Shown here piece by piece: positions 1-7,695 of a stretch of 64,000 bases of DNA. The notes under the pieces are model-generated. The model searched no databases and was not told where the DNA came from. It saw nothing but the letters and a program-made list of their open reading frames with translations. Location of the stretch: positions 1 through 64,000 of the forward strand of contig NZ_BAUU01000023.1 in NCBI RefSeq assembly GCF_000513115.1, read 5' to 3'. The stretch comes from Halalkalibacter hemicellulosilyticusJCM 9152. Its GTDB lineage: Bacteria > Bacillota > Bacilli > Bacillales > Bacillaceae_D. Position 1 is the first letter of the stretch. Every line of letters begins with the position of its first letter. The translations under genes and the position numbers were made by a program.

Positions 1-252
1 ATGTGTACCAATGGTTAAGCACGAGGCGCAGAAGAGCTCTGGGATATTAAGCTCTCAAGATGAATAAAACTTAAAATTGTACATTTTCGAACCTAAAATA
101 ACTCAAAGAACTCTGCCTGCTATTCTGTTTTTTAATGGAGGGAGCTTTAAAAAGTTCTGATTTGTGTTACGGTAATTGTTGAAGGGGGCGTAACTTTATC
201 GCTATTGTTCGCCCCAACTGACGTGCTTGATAAGCGTAGTCATTAATTGTAT

Positions 253-723
253 TTAATCGGCTGAATGCTCAACTATCTGTTTTGTAGGTATGTTAAGACG
301 ATTCCATAGGTTGGCTGTAGCTAACCCAACAATAAGAGTAGCTAACGCCTGTTCATCATAGTATTTTGTAGCTTCGTTATAGACTTCATCAGGCACAGGG
401 TCTGTTTGATCGCTAAGTTGGGTAACTGCTTCGCTAAGTGCTAAAGCAGCACGTTCAGCATCGTTAAAGTGTCGTGTTTCACGCCATGCTGCAACAGTGA
501 GGAGGCGGATTGTTGTTTCGCCTGCTGCAAGCGCATTACGTGAATGGAGGTCTACGCATACGCTGTCCCTATTGATTTGACTCACCCGAAGGTAGGAAAG
601 GAAGAGAGTCTTACTCGGAATACCGGTCTTCTCTGCGGATGAAAACAAGGCTTTACCTAAGGATTGTAAGACTTGATTTACATCGGGTATGATCGTTACG
701 GGATTATTCATTCTTGATTGCAT
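253..723 (-). CDS. Carboxymuconolactone decarboxylase (AhpD-like) family protein, ECF41 partner
   Basis: A 156-residue all-helical protein of the carboxymuconolactone decarboxylase/AhpD-like family, the usual genomic partner of ECF41 sigma factors. The AAGETTIRL and AWRETRHFNDAERAALAL segments (about residues 66-95) are typical. The family's CxxC redox motif followed by His is partly lost: the segment reads NRDSVCVDLH (residues 51-60), so Cys56 and His60 remain but the first Cys is replaced by Asp53. A peroxidase-type disulfide cycle would then be impaired. The start is ATG at 723, with an AAAGGAG site about 10 bases upstream. An exact ECF41 promoter signature on the minus strand (804-778) drives it, so it is probably controlled by the divergent sigma factor. 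The substrate is unknown. Confidence 0.85.
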   Translation of the reverse strand: MQSRMNNPVTIIPDVNQVLQSLGKALFSSAEKTGIPSKTLFLSYLRVSQINRDSVCVDLHSRNALAAGETTIRLLTVAAWRETRHFNDAERAALALSEAVTQLSDQTDPVPDEVYNEATKYYDEQALATLIVGLATANLWNRLNIPTKQIVEHSAD

Positions 724-777
724 ATAAAAAACTCCTTTGTTTTTTATTGGAGCTAAAATCTGCCCCTTTACTACAAT

Positions 778-804
778 GACGTATCAAATATCAGGAATGT
801 GACA
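778..804 (-). promoter_or_regulatory. ECF41-type promoter for the carboxymuconolactone decarboxylase gene
   Basis: On the minus strand the sequence reads TGTCACA (804-798), then 16 bases, then CGTC (781-778). This is the promoter signature described for ECF41 sigma factors (TGTCACA-N16-CGTC). It lies 55 bases upstream of the start codon at 723. Confidence 0.8.
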
Positions 805-840
805 AATCTTCAAAAGTCCGTAAATAAAAATTTAATATTT

Positions 841-867
841 TGTCACATCAGTAAAGTTTAATTCGTC
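841..867 (+). promoter_or_regulatory. ECF41-type promoter for the sigma factor gene (autoregulation)
   Basis: TGTCACA (841-847), 16 bases, CGTC (864-867): an exact match to the ECF41 promoter signature, 40 bases upstream of the sigma factor start. With the mirror-image copy at 804-778 it forms a divergent pair in the shared intergenic region, implying positive autoregulation. Confidence 0.8.
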
Positions 868-907
868 ATAATTTATAAAGGCTAAATTTATTAAAGGAAT
901 TGATACA

Positions 908-1768
908 ATGAGCGAACATGAATGGATAGCGGAGCAATTCGAAGTACATAGGAACCATATGAAGGAGGTTGCTTACCGAATGCTTGGGTCATTGAATGAC
1001 GCCGAGGATGCGGTACAGGAAACATGGTTGCGACTCAGTCGTTCTAATATGAACAGTATTGATAACTTGAGAGGATGGCTGACCACAGTTGTTTCACGGG
1101 TATGTCTCGATATGCTACGATCTCGAAAATCAAGAAAAGAGGAATCAATTGAAACGCAATTGCCTGATATGATCACTAACCATCAGGCTAGAATTGATCC
1201 TGAATTTGAAACCGTGCTAGCTGAATCTGTCGGTCTTGCACTATTAGTCGTGCTTGACTCTCTGAATCCGTCAGAACGAATTGCGTTTGTTCTACATGAT
1301 ATATTTGGTATCCCTTTCAATGATATTGCTTCTATTGTAGGGAAATCTGAGACAGCAACTAGGAAACTGGCGAGCCGCGCACGTCGAAGGGTTAAAGGGG
1401 TGAAAGAAACGACTGTTGAACAAGATAGGCAAGGTGAACTTATCAATGCTTTTCTTACGGCGGCCTATTCAGGTGATTTTGAAACGTTGATAGCGGCACT
1501 TGACCCGGATGTTGTGCTCTATGATGATCGAAAAGGAGCAACCAAAGTAACCCGTGGTGCAAAGGCATTGGCAAAGCAAGTGTTAGGACGTGCACAGTCT
1601 GCTCAAATAGCCATTGTAAATGGGTCAGTTGGTGTCATTGTAGCACCTAGAGGAAGGCTGCTTTATGTACTTACATTTATCATTTCAAATGGAAAGATCA
1701 CTAAAATTGACTTGGTCTCCTCTCCTGCACGTATCGAACAACTTGATCTGAAAGTGTTTAGGAGCTAG
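908..1768 (+). CDS. ECF41-type RNA polymerase sigma factor with SnoaL-like C-terminal domain (SigJ-like)
   Basis: A 286-residue extracytoplasmic-function sigma factor. Region 2 covers about residues 12-75 (YRMLGSLNDAEDAVQETWLRL) and region 4 about 112-165 (LNPSERIAFVLHDIFGIPF, then a helix-turn-helix). A SnoaL-like domain follows from about residue 175, as in ECF41 factors, where it modulates activity in place of a classical anti-sigma factor. The family's usual DGGGK motif is degenerate here (DDRKGATK, residues 206-213), and the C-terminal NPDKL motif is replaced by SPARIEQL, so control by this domain may differ. ATG at 908 follows an AAAGGAAT site. The gene is divergent from its carboxymuconolactone-decarboxylase partner and has its own ECF41 promoter. 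Confidence 0.92.
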   Translation: MSEHEWIAEQFEVHRNHMKEVAYRMLGSLNDAEDAVQETWLRLSRSNMNSIDNLRGWLTTVVSRVCLDMLRSRKSRKEESIETQLPDMITNHQARIDPEFETVLAESVGLALLVVLDSLNPSERIAFVLHDIFGIPFNDIASIVGKSETATRKLASRARRRVKGVKETTVEQDRQGELINAFLTAAYSGDFETLIAALDPDVVLYDDRKGATKVTRGAKALAKQVLGRAQSAQIAIVNGSVGVIVAPRGRLLYVLTFIISNGKITKIDLVSSPARIEQLDLKVFRS

Positions 1769-1798
1769 AGGATGTAATCGGAAAACAATAGAGGGATG

Positions 1799-1828
1799 AA
1801 AAGCTTGCTCTTATAGGGCAAGCTTTTT
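1799..1828 (+). terminator. Rho-independent terminator after the ECF41 sigma factor
   Basis: Inverted repeat AAAAGCTTGC (1799-1808) and GCAAGCTTTT (1818-1827) ending in a T run, 30 bases after the sigma factor stop codon. Confidence 0.8.
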
Positions 1829-1846
1829 AATAACCAATAATAATAA

Positions 1847-1951
1847 ATGAGGCTTATATCTTCGCTTCTCATTTTAAGTTTATTGTTAGTTTGCTCGCTC
1901 ATCTATTTTGTATTTGCTTATAAAGATAGGAAGAATAGACAGAGCTACTGA
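1847..1951 (+). CDS. Possible 34-residue hydrophobic peptide (uncertain)
   Basis: A short open frame starting MRLISSLLILSLLLVC, then a charged tail with KDRKNRQSY. It would be one membrane helix with a basic C-terminus. The bases before ATG (TAATAATAA) are not a convincing ribosome-binding site, and it sits just behind a terminator, so it may not be expressed. I do not recognise it. Confidence 0.2.
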   Translation: MRLISSLLILSLLLVCSLIYFVFAYKDRKNRQSY

Positions 1952-1997
1952 TTGAAAATCCAAATAAACAAACGTAGTGAGCATAAACAAAAAAGTG

Positions 1998-2029
1998 ACA
2001 TTGTCGGAAAAAAACGTTCATTATATGAT
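1998..2029 (+). promoter_or_regulatory. Sigma-A promoter of the AraC-type regulator, with a motif shared with the lipoprotein promoter
   Basis: TTGTCG (2001-2006), a 17-base spacer and TATGAT (2024-2029). The -35 box lies inside ACATTGTCGGAAAAA (1998-2012), which recurs identically at the -35 of the binding-protein promoter (5479-5493). The shared 15-mer extends beyond a -35 box, so it may also be an operator, perhaps for the AraC-type regulator itself (inference). Confidence 0.6.
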
Positions 2030-2215
2030 TGAAAGAGATATATTAAAAAAGGAGAGGTGACAAAGAAAAAGAAGACCCTGGTCGAAATCGGAACCTCTGA
2101 CATTAACAGGATTGTTAATGAAACAAGCTTTTACAATACAACTTTTCTAGTGTACTATAGTAGAAAAGAAAGGGCTTACAAAAAGCCGATTTCGTATATA
2201 ATCGGGGGAATTGAG

Positions 2216-4582
2216 TTGATCAAAAATCTCAAACATTCTCAGAGAAATAAGTTTGGATGGAAGAGTCAATATTTCAGAAAAAATTTCATACTCATTCTCT
2301 TCATTACATTTATTCCAGGACTGATGATTGGGTTAGGGATTTATTGGTTTGGGGTGAATGAAGTAGAAGATTCATTAAAGGAAATGCATGAAAATCAAAT
2401 ATTTGAACGGGCGCAAAATATTGATGATCAATTTGACTATTTGGAAAAATCCCTTTCTCATTGGGCGTATGACCCACGGTTTAACTCTTCGTTACTAAAT
2501 TTAAATTATGTTGTTGAATTCCAGGAGACACGTGATATTGTTCAAACGTTACATGTCCTGCAAGGATCACATCCACTTATTGACCATGTAGAATTATTTG
2601 TGGACTCAGCTGTTCCTGTACTGTTTAGTCCTCATTATAATGTGTTAGAGGCCGATGAATACGAGTTCTATCAGTCAATATTAGAACAGCATAAAAATAT
2701 GAGCTGGAACCGCCTTTATAGCATACCAGAGGAATCAAATATTGAGGATCCACAACCACTTGTGCTTATTCATAGCATCCCTGGAAATAGTAACGCACCT
2801 TTTGGTTCGATTATTGTAACGTTAGACCGGCAGAAAGTGGCTGATCTAATAAAAACATTAACACCTTACAATGAAGGGGCTACTTTTCTATTAAATGATG
2901 CGAATCGTGTGCTAGTATCTGAGAATAGTACTGAGGAGGCTTCCTTCGTAAGTAGCTTGAGAGATAGTGTATTAGGGAAGGCGGATTCAGATCAGGAAGG
3001 TTCTTTTGTATTTAGTGGTCAGGATGAGACATTCTCTGTTTCGTATGGAACGATGAAAAGAATGGACTCGGAATGGACCTATGTTTCAGCAGCACCGATG
3101 TCCTCTATAACTTCTCCAATCGTTATTGTTTCGACGATGATTATTTCTGTTAGTTTAATCGGATTATTACTTGCGCTCATCCTATCATGGGTTGCATCAA
3201 AAACGATTTATAGTCCTATTGCTAAGCTTGTTAAAGTGTTAGATAAAGATTCAAAATGGACTGATCATAATCATAAAGATGAATTTAAGGTAATCGAAAA
3301 TCAATTTAGAGAAATGTCAATGGAAAGTCAATCATTAGAAAATCGTTTAACGACTCAATTGCCACAATTAAAAAATAGTTTTCTATTACAATTAATTCAA
3401 GGTTATTTGTATCATTACAAAGAAGAAGAACTTAAAGAACGCATGCAAAATTACGGTTGGGAATTAGATAGTCATCAATTTGTTGTCATGGATATTCAAG
3501 TATTAGGGTTAAATGAGTCAAAAACGACGATTATGAAACAAGATGAAAGCCTTGTTGCTTTTGCTTTAACGAATATTACCGAGGAAGTGTCTCAGGAGTA
3601 TTTTGAGCAATGTAATGTGATTAATTTCTATGATTTGTCTGCGGTTCTTCTTATCGTGTATCCCATTAATAATGAGGTAAGGAAGAGCTTACATGAATTC
3701 TCAAATCAAGCTATGGATGTTCTTAATCGCGTTTTAAAAAGGCAAATTACGATTACGATTAGTCAGCCAACAGAAAGCATTAAGCGCATTCCTTATTTAT
3801 TTGAAGATGTTCGGAAAGGAAAACGCTACCGGAACTTTGAAAAAGAAAATCAAGTGATTGATCTTGAAACATTTGAAACATCAAATGATGTAAGTCAACT
3901 TCATTATCCGTTTGAAATCGAGAAGGAGATTTTACAGGCGATTCGAATGGGACAGATTCATGAATCAGAGCAGCTTATTCGAGAGTTTATCGAAGAGCTA
4001 AAAGGCAAAGGGGTTAAAGAGATTAATATCCAACCTTGCATCACACAGTTGTTTGGAAGTATCCAACATGAGATTTTGCACTCTAGTATTCACCCATATG
4101 ACCTTTTTCAAGGAAAAAATATGTATGAGGAAATTTCCCATATTGGAGATCCTGAACAAATGATTAATTGGTTAACATTTGAAGTAATTACTCCATTCAT
4201 TAAAGCGTTAGAAGGCAAAGTGAACATTGAGATGAAACAGCTTGTTGAAAAGGTGTGCACGTATATTAAAGAACACTATATGGAGGATATTTCTTTAGAA
4301 AGCTGTGCAGAGGAAGTTAATACAAACCCATATACATTAAGCAAAGCGTTTAAAAAAGTAATCGGTGTCAATTTCATTGATTATGTAACAAAGTTGAGGA
4401 TCGAGAAAGCGAAGGAATTACTTTTAAATACGAATATGAAAATGAATGATATCGCAGAGCAAGTTGGCTATCGTCATAGTTATTTTAATCGTATATTTAA
4501 GAAGCATATAGGCATCCCACCTAGTCAATATCGAAAGCAGAGGATAAATGAATTTATCCAAGATGGCACCGAGCGAAAATAA
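2216..4582 (+). CDS. Membrane-anchored AraC-family regulator (YesS/YtdP-like) with extracellular sensor domain
   Basis: Predicted transcription factor of about 788 residues controlling the adjacent sugar uptake locus. Layout: a membrane helix after SQYFRKNFILILF, an extracellular Cache-like sensor of about 240 residues, a second membrane helix near VSLIGLLLALILSWV, a linker, and a C-terminal AraC helix-turn-helix pair (LESCAEEVNTNPYTLSKAF and MNDIAEQVGYRHSYFNRIF). The frame stays open back to a GTG at 2057, but GGAG lies only two bases before that codon. TTG at 2216 has GGGGG seven bases upstream and gives the N-terminus usual for the family, so I chose it. The length then matches YesS and YtdP (about 760-770). 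The GTG start would add 53 residues. The stop is 14 bases before the YesL-like gene, so the two are probably cotranscribed. Confidence 0.9.
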   Translation: MIKNLKHSQRNKFGWKSQYFRKNFILILFITFIPGLMIGLGIYWFGVNEVEDSLKEMHENQIFERAQNIDDQFDYLEKSLSHWAYDPRFNSSLLNLNYVVEFQETRDIVQTLHVLQGSHPLIDHVELFVDSAVPVLFSPHYNVLEADEYEFYQSILEQHKNMSWNRLYSIPEESNIEDPQPLVLIHSIPGNSNAPFGSIIVTLDRQKVADLIKTLTPYNEGATFLLNDANRVLVSENSTEEASFVSSLRDSVLGKADSDQEGSFVFSGQDETFSVSYGTMKRMDSEWTYVSAAPMSSITSPIVIVSTMIISVSLIGLLLALILSWVASKTIYSPIAKLVKVLDKDSKWTDHNHKDEFKVIENQFREMSMESQSLENRLTTQLPQLKNSFLLQLIQGYLYHYKEEELKERMQNYGWELDSHQFVVMDIQVLGLNESKTTIMKQDESLVAFALTNITEEVSQEYFEQCNVINFYDLSAVLLIVYPINNEVRKSLHEFSNQAMDVLNRVLKRQITITISQPTESIKRIPYLFEDVRKGKRYRNFEKENQVIDLETFETSNDVSQLHYPFEIEKEILQAIRMGQIHESEQLIREFIEELKGKGVKEINIQPCITQLFGSIQHEILHSSIHPYDLFQGKNMYEEISHIGDPEQMINWLTFEVITPFIKALEGKVNIEMKQLVEKVCTYIKEHYMEDISLESCAEEVNTNPYTLSKAFKKVIGVNFIDYVTKLRIEKAKELLLNTNMKMNDIAEQVGYRHSYFNRIFKKHIGIPPSQYRKQRINEFIQDGTERK

Positions 4583-4596
4583 AGGAGGGAATGCAA

Positions 4597-5256
4597 ATGA
4601 ACCAAGGATCGATGAGTGGATTTATTACGTATTTTTATCGGTTTGGCGATTATTTCATGGTTCTTTTATATGTGAATTTGTTGTGGATTTGCTTTACGCT
4701 TCTTGGTGGAATACTTTTTGGATGGGCACCAAGTACAACAGCTATGTTTGCAGTGTTACGAAAAAGAATTATGGAGAAAAATGAACCGATTTTTTCAGAA
4801 TTTTGGAAGGTGTATCGTCAAGAATTTCTAAGAGCAAATGGTTTAGGATTAGTCGCTTTAGTAGTAGCTTATATTCTTGCTGTAAATATTCAATATTTTG
4901 CAGTAGAGACGGCTTGGTTGTTTATTGCTGTACGCTATATGATTATTGCGATTATGATCATTACGGCTATTATGCTCCTGTATGTGTTTCCTTTGCTCGT
5001 CCATTATGAAACGACGTTATATCATCATATAAAAAACTCTTTATTCTTAACGATTTATCAGCCGGTTCGAACAATTGTGACCGTAGGATTATGTTTATTA
5101 GTTGTCCAAATACTGGCGATCTTTCCGGTCTTTATTCCATTCTTTGGGGTAAGCTTATTTGCTTTCGTTGTCATGTGGACAACCTACTATACATTCCGGC
5201 ATGTGGAAAGAAGGCAAAAGGAAATACAGGAAGAATTAGAGAATCAAGAAACGTAA
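4597..5256 (+). CDS. YesL-like (DUF624) integral membrane protein
   Basis: A 219-residue protein with about five hydrophobic segments and the FGWAPSTTAMFAVLRKR stretch near the N-terminus that is characteristic of the YesL/DUF624 family. Members are found beside rhamnogalacturonan and other CUT1-type sugar transporter genes; their biochemical role is unknown. ATG at 4597 is preferred over ATG at 4591 because AAAGGAGGG (4581-4589) then has a seven-base gap. It follows the AraC-type regulator by 14 bases and is closed by a hairpin at 5263-5305, so it belongs to the regulator transcript rather than to that of the binding protein. Confidence 0.85.
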   Translation: MNQGSMSGFITYFYRFGDYFMVLLYVNLLWICFTLLGGILFGWAPSTTAMFAVLRKRIMEKNEPIFSEFWKVYRQEFLRANGLGLVALVVAYILAVNIQYFAVETAWLFIAVRYMIIAIMIITAIMLLYVFPLLVHYETTLYHHIKNSLFLTIYQPVRTIVTVGLCLLVVQILAIFPVFIPFFGVSLFAFVVMWTTYYTFRHVERRQKEIQEELENQET

Positions 5257-5262
5257 ACGAAC

Positions 5263-5305
5263 ATGCATGATTTAGTTGGGTGAAATGCCCAATTGAATCA
5301 TGCTT
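5263..5305 (+). terminator. Terminator hairpin after the YesL-like gene
   Basis: Long hairpin with GCATGATT near 5265 pairing with AATCATGC ending at 5303, and an inner AGTTGGG/CCCAATT stem, followed by TTATTTAAATT. The T run is weak, but the long stem separates the regulator unit from the transporter unit. The rest of the gap to 5478 (about 170 bases) shows only a 14-mer shared with the regulator leader (5414-5427). Confidence 0.65.
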
Positions 5306-5478
5306 ATTTAAATTAAAGTTACTATCAAAAATGTACAACAACCTTTGTTAATCAACGATAAAACGCTGAGGCAACAGCGGTGCAAAAATGTTATAAAAAA
5401 CAAAAAAATGATAAGAAAGGGCTTACATTATTGATTTCATGCGGATTTTCTGATTTTTAAAAAATGACCAAGAAATGA

Positions 5479-5510
5479 ACATTGTCGGAAAAATGTAAGC
5501 GTTTTATATT
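5479..5510 (+). promoter_or_regulatory. Sigma-A promoter of the sugar-binding lipoprotein, overlapping a cre-like site
   Basis: TTGTCG (5482-5487), a 17-base spacer and TATATT (5505-5510), within the ACATTGTCGGAAAAA motif shared with the regulator promoter. TGTAAGCGTTTTAT (5494-5507), between -35 and -10, matches the CcpA cre consensus TGWAARCGYTWNCW except at one position, so glucose repression through CcpA is likely (inference). Confidence 0.65.
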
Positions 5511-5632
5511 TGGTGTGAACCAAGAGCTATTAGATGTGTAGCTAGTAACCAATAAGGGGGGACACTAGTAAAAAATCATTTTTGCTCATCACTATGGTTC
5601 AAAAAAATCAATGTAATCATAAGGAGGAACAA

Positions 5633-7180
5633 ATGAAAAAATCACTACGTTTATTAGTACCGTTTTTCGCTTTCATACTATTAGTAGCACTTATTGGATG
5701 TAGTAATGATGCAAGTCAAGATGCAAGTGATGATTCCGGTGATTCAACTGAAGAAACAGAAGATACTTCTGAAGAAAGAATGGAAGTAACCATCATGACG
5801 ACGGCTTTTGCTCCAGATCCTGTAGATAGTGATAGTCCTGCTTTACAAGCAATTGAAGACTATACCAATATGGATATTAATCTACAATTGGTTGCGAATG
5901 CTAATTATGATGACCGTTTTAATGTAACGTTGGCATCCGGTGATCTTCCTCATATTATGATGGCTACAAAAACAGCAAGTTTTATTAATGCAGCTAGAGA
6001 CGGTGCATTTTGGGATATAACCGATTATTTAGATGACTATGATAATTTAAGTCAAGCAAATGAGATTGTTCTAAATAATATTTCAGTAGACGGGCGAATT
6101 TATGGTGTGTACCGTGAAAGGCCATTAGGGAGAAATGCGGTAACGATTAATAAAGAATGGTTAGATAATCTAGGCTTAGATATTCCTCAAACAATTGATG
6201 AGTTCTATGAAGTGTTGAGAGCGTTTACGTATGATGATCCGAACCAATCAGGTGAAGATGATACGTATGGAATGGTCGTATCTGAATGGCATGGACCATG
6301 GGATGTGATGCAACTATGGTTTGACGTTCCTAATGAGTGGGGCTTCGATGAAAATGGTGAATTGTTACCAGACTTTATGTTTGATGAATATATGGATGCT
6401 TTAAACTTCTTCAAAAAGATTTATGATGAAGGGTTAGTAAATGAAGACTTTGCAGTAATGGACTCAGGACAATGGTTTGATCCAGTTGTTAACGGTACAG
6501 CTGGTGTTGTAGTGGACGTTGCTGACCAAGCAAACCGCTTACAAAATCGCATAACAGAAAATTACACAGATGATGAAATTATATTAGATGTATTTGGTGC
6601 GGTTGAAGGCCCTAATGGATTCCGGAATAAGCCGACACCTGGTTATCATGGAATGTTAGCTATTTCAAGAACAGCTGTCCAAACAGAGGATGAGCTACGT
6701 CGTGTTTTACAGTTTTTAAATGACCTAAATGATGAAGTACCACAAAACCTATCTTACAACGGTGTCGAAGGTATTCACCATGAAATTATTGATGGAGAAT
6801 TAGTGATTACAGCTCAGCAAGATGGTGGAGAGCTGTTTGATAAAGAAGTGATGGACCTTAATCAATTCCAAATGGGTATTCCTGAAGCTAGATTTCTAAA
6901 GGGTCCTCAAACAGCATTACAAGAAAAAGCGGACCAAGTAATGGAAGAAAACTTAGATATTGTTGTTCCAAACCCTGCTGAACCATTAGTTTCACCAACT
7001 TATACAGAAAGAGGGACACAATTAGATAATATTATTGAGGATGCCCGAATTATGTATATCGTTGGTCAAATTGATGAGGCTGGCTTACAAGATGAAATTG
7101 AATTATGGTTACGTTCTGGTGGTACTGAGTACATTGAAGAAATCAATGAAGCTTATCAAATTGCACAAGATGCACAGTAA
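5633..7180 (+). CDS. Extracellular sugar-binding lipoprotein of a CUT1 ABC transporter (LplA/YtcQ-like)
   Basis: A 515-residue solute-binding lipoprotein. The signal peptide ends in lipobox LIGC with Cys23, followed by an acidic, Ser-rich linker (DDSGDSTEETEDTSEE) and then a type I binding-protein fold (TYGMVVSEWHG, AISRTAV). It belongs to the family that delivers oligosaccharides to LplB/YtcP-type permeases; the pectin-like neighbourhood suggests rhamnogalacturonan fragments as ligand (inference). ATG at 5633 is chosen because AAGGAGG lies about six bases upstream; an upstream in-frame TTG at 5582 has no such site. No ATPase gene is present, as is usual for CUT1 systems that share MsmX. A 515-base gap filled with repeats separates it from the permeases. 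Confidence 0.92.
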   Translation: MKKSLRLLVPFFAFILLVALIGCSNDASQDASDDSGDSTEETEDTSEERMEVTIMTTAFAPDPVDSDSPALQAIEDYTNMDINLQLVANANYDDRFNVTLASGDLPHIMMATKTASFINAARDGAFWDITDYLDDYDNLSQANEIVLNNISVDGRIYGVYRERPLGRNAVTINKEWLDNLGLDIPQTIDEFYEVLRAFTYDDPNQSGEDDTYGMVVSEWHGPWDVMQLWFDVPNEWGFDENGELLPDFMFDEYMDALNFFKKIYDEGLVNEDFAVMDSGQWFDPVVNGTAGVVVDVADQANRLQNRITENYTDDEIILDVFGAVEGPNGFRNKPTPGYHGMLAISRTAVQTEDELRRVLQFLNDLNDEVPQNLSYNGVEGIHHEIIDGELVITAQQDGGELFDKEVMDLNQFQMGIPEARFLKGPQTALQEKADQVMEENLDIVVPNPAEPLVSPTYTERGTQLDNIIEDARIMYIVGQIDEAGLQDEIELWLRSGGTEYIEEINEAYQIAQDAQ

Positions 7181-7192
7181 GTAGACTAAAAA

Positions 7193-7547
7193 GAGGCTGG
7201 GACATTACAAAAGTGTTTAGTTGAGAATTCGAACATGTAGAGAACGTAGCGGATGAAATATACGTAGACTCCTTTGGGATTGAAGAGGCCACTGAAAAAG
7301 TCCTTTTTAGTAACTCAAAGAAGAGTAATGGCTCCGCTCGTTGCGCGCTTGATATGAGAAACCCACTCATATCAAGGCTTTCAAAATCGGGCAACGGCTA
7401 CGCACACTACTTAAAGGCCTAAAAAAGTGAAAATCGCACTTTTTCAGCGGCCTCATGGAAAGTGAAGTATATTTCAGGAGCGATGAATGTGCTCCACTCT
7501 GTATTTGTTCGCTTTTTCATTTATTAAAATACTTTTGTCCCAGTCTC
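7193..7547 (+). repeat. Intergenic repeat R1 (GGCTGGGACA ends), interrupted by a copy of repeat R2
   Basis: The ends are inverted: GAGGCTGGGACA-N4-AAAAGT at the left (from 7193) and ACTTTTGTCCCAGTCTC at the right (to 7547). Compared with the uninterrupted copy at 36751-36892, the same left half (to about 7250) and right half (from about 7465) are present, with roughly 210 extra bases between them, mostly the R2 copy 7285-7454. This points to nested insertion. Confidence 0.7.
7285..7454 (+). repeat. Intergenic repeat R2, long form, with 17-base terminal inverted repeats
   Basis: Left end GAGGCCACTGAAAAAGT and right end ACTTTTTCAGCGGCCTC are inverted repeats with one mismatch. The core holds GGCTCCGCTCGTTGCGC, a hairpin TTGATATGAG/CTCATATCAA around an AAACCCA loop, and GCAACGGCTACGC. 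No open frame is present, so it resembles a MITE. A second long-form copy lies at 55645-55810. Confidence 0.65.
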
Positions 7548-7556
7548 TTTTCTTAA

Positions 7557-7680
7557 AAGATAAGCATGTATAAATTCTTAGTCGTTTAATCAAAGTGGTG
7601 TCGGCTTCGTACGTTACACGTTGATCTGTAACGACTACGTACGATGCAATTGAGAAAAGACGCCGTGCTTTTTTCTTATA
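7557..7680 (+). repeat. Intergenic repeat R2, promoter-proximal form (degenerate copy)
   Basis: Shares ATGTATAAATTC at the left, GGCTTCGTACGTTACACG, GTAACGACTACG and a right-end hairpin (GAGAAAAGACGCCGTGCTTTTTTC) with the copies at 23655, 38457 and 58887, but lacks most of the central stem-loop. It ends 16 bases before the permease start at 7696. With the R1 copy it accounts for nearly all of the gap 7181-7695. Confidence 0.5.
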
Positions 7681-7695
7681 GAAAGGAGAAGGAAA

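Noticed and set aside
1-252. A gene or the edge of one at the left end
   Set aside because: Only short interrupted frames are found on both strands and no motif stands out.
973-1446. Antisense frames inside the sigma factor gene, and many similar shadow frames elsewhere
   Set aside because: They lie wholly within well-supported genes, lack ribosome-binding sites and have no recognisable motifs.
2167-2180. AGAAAGGGCTTACA as a CcpA cre site
   Set aside because: It resembles cre, but the central CG is GG, which normally abolishes binding. I kept it only as a shared motif of unknown role.
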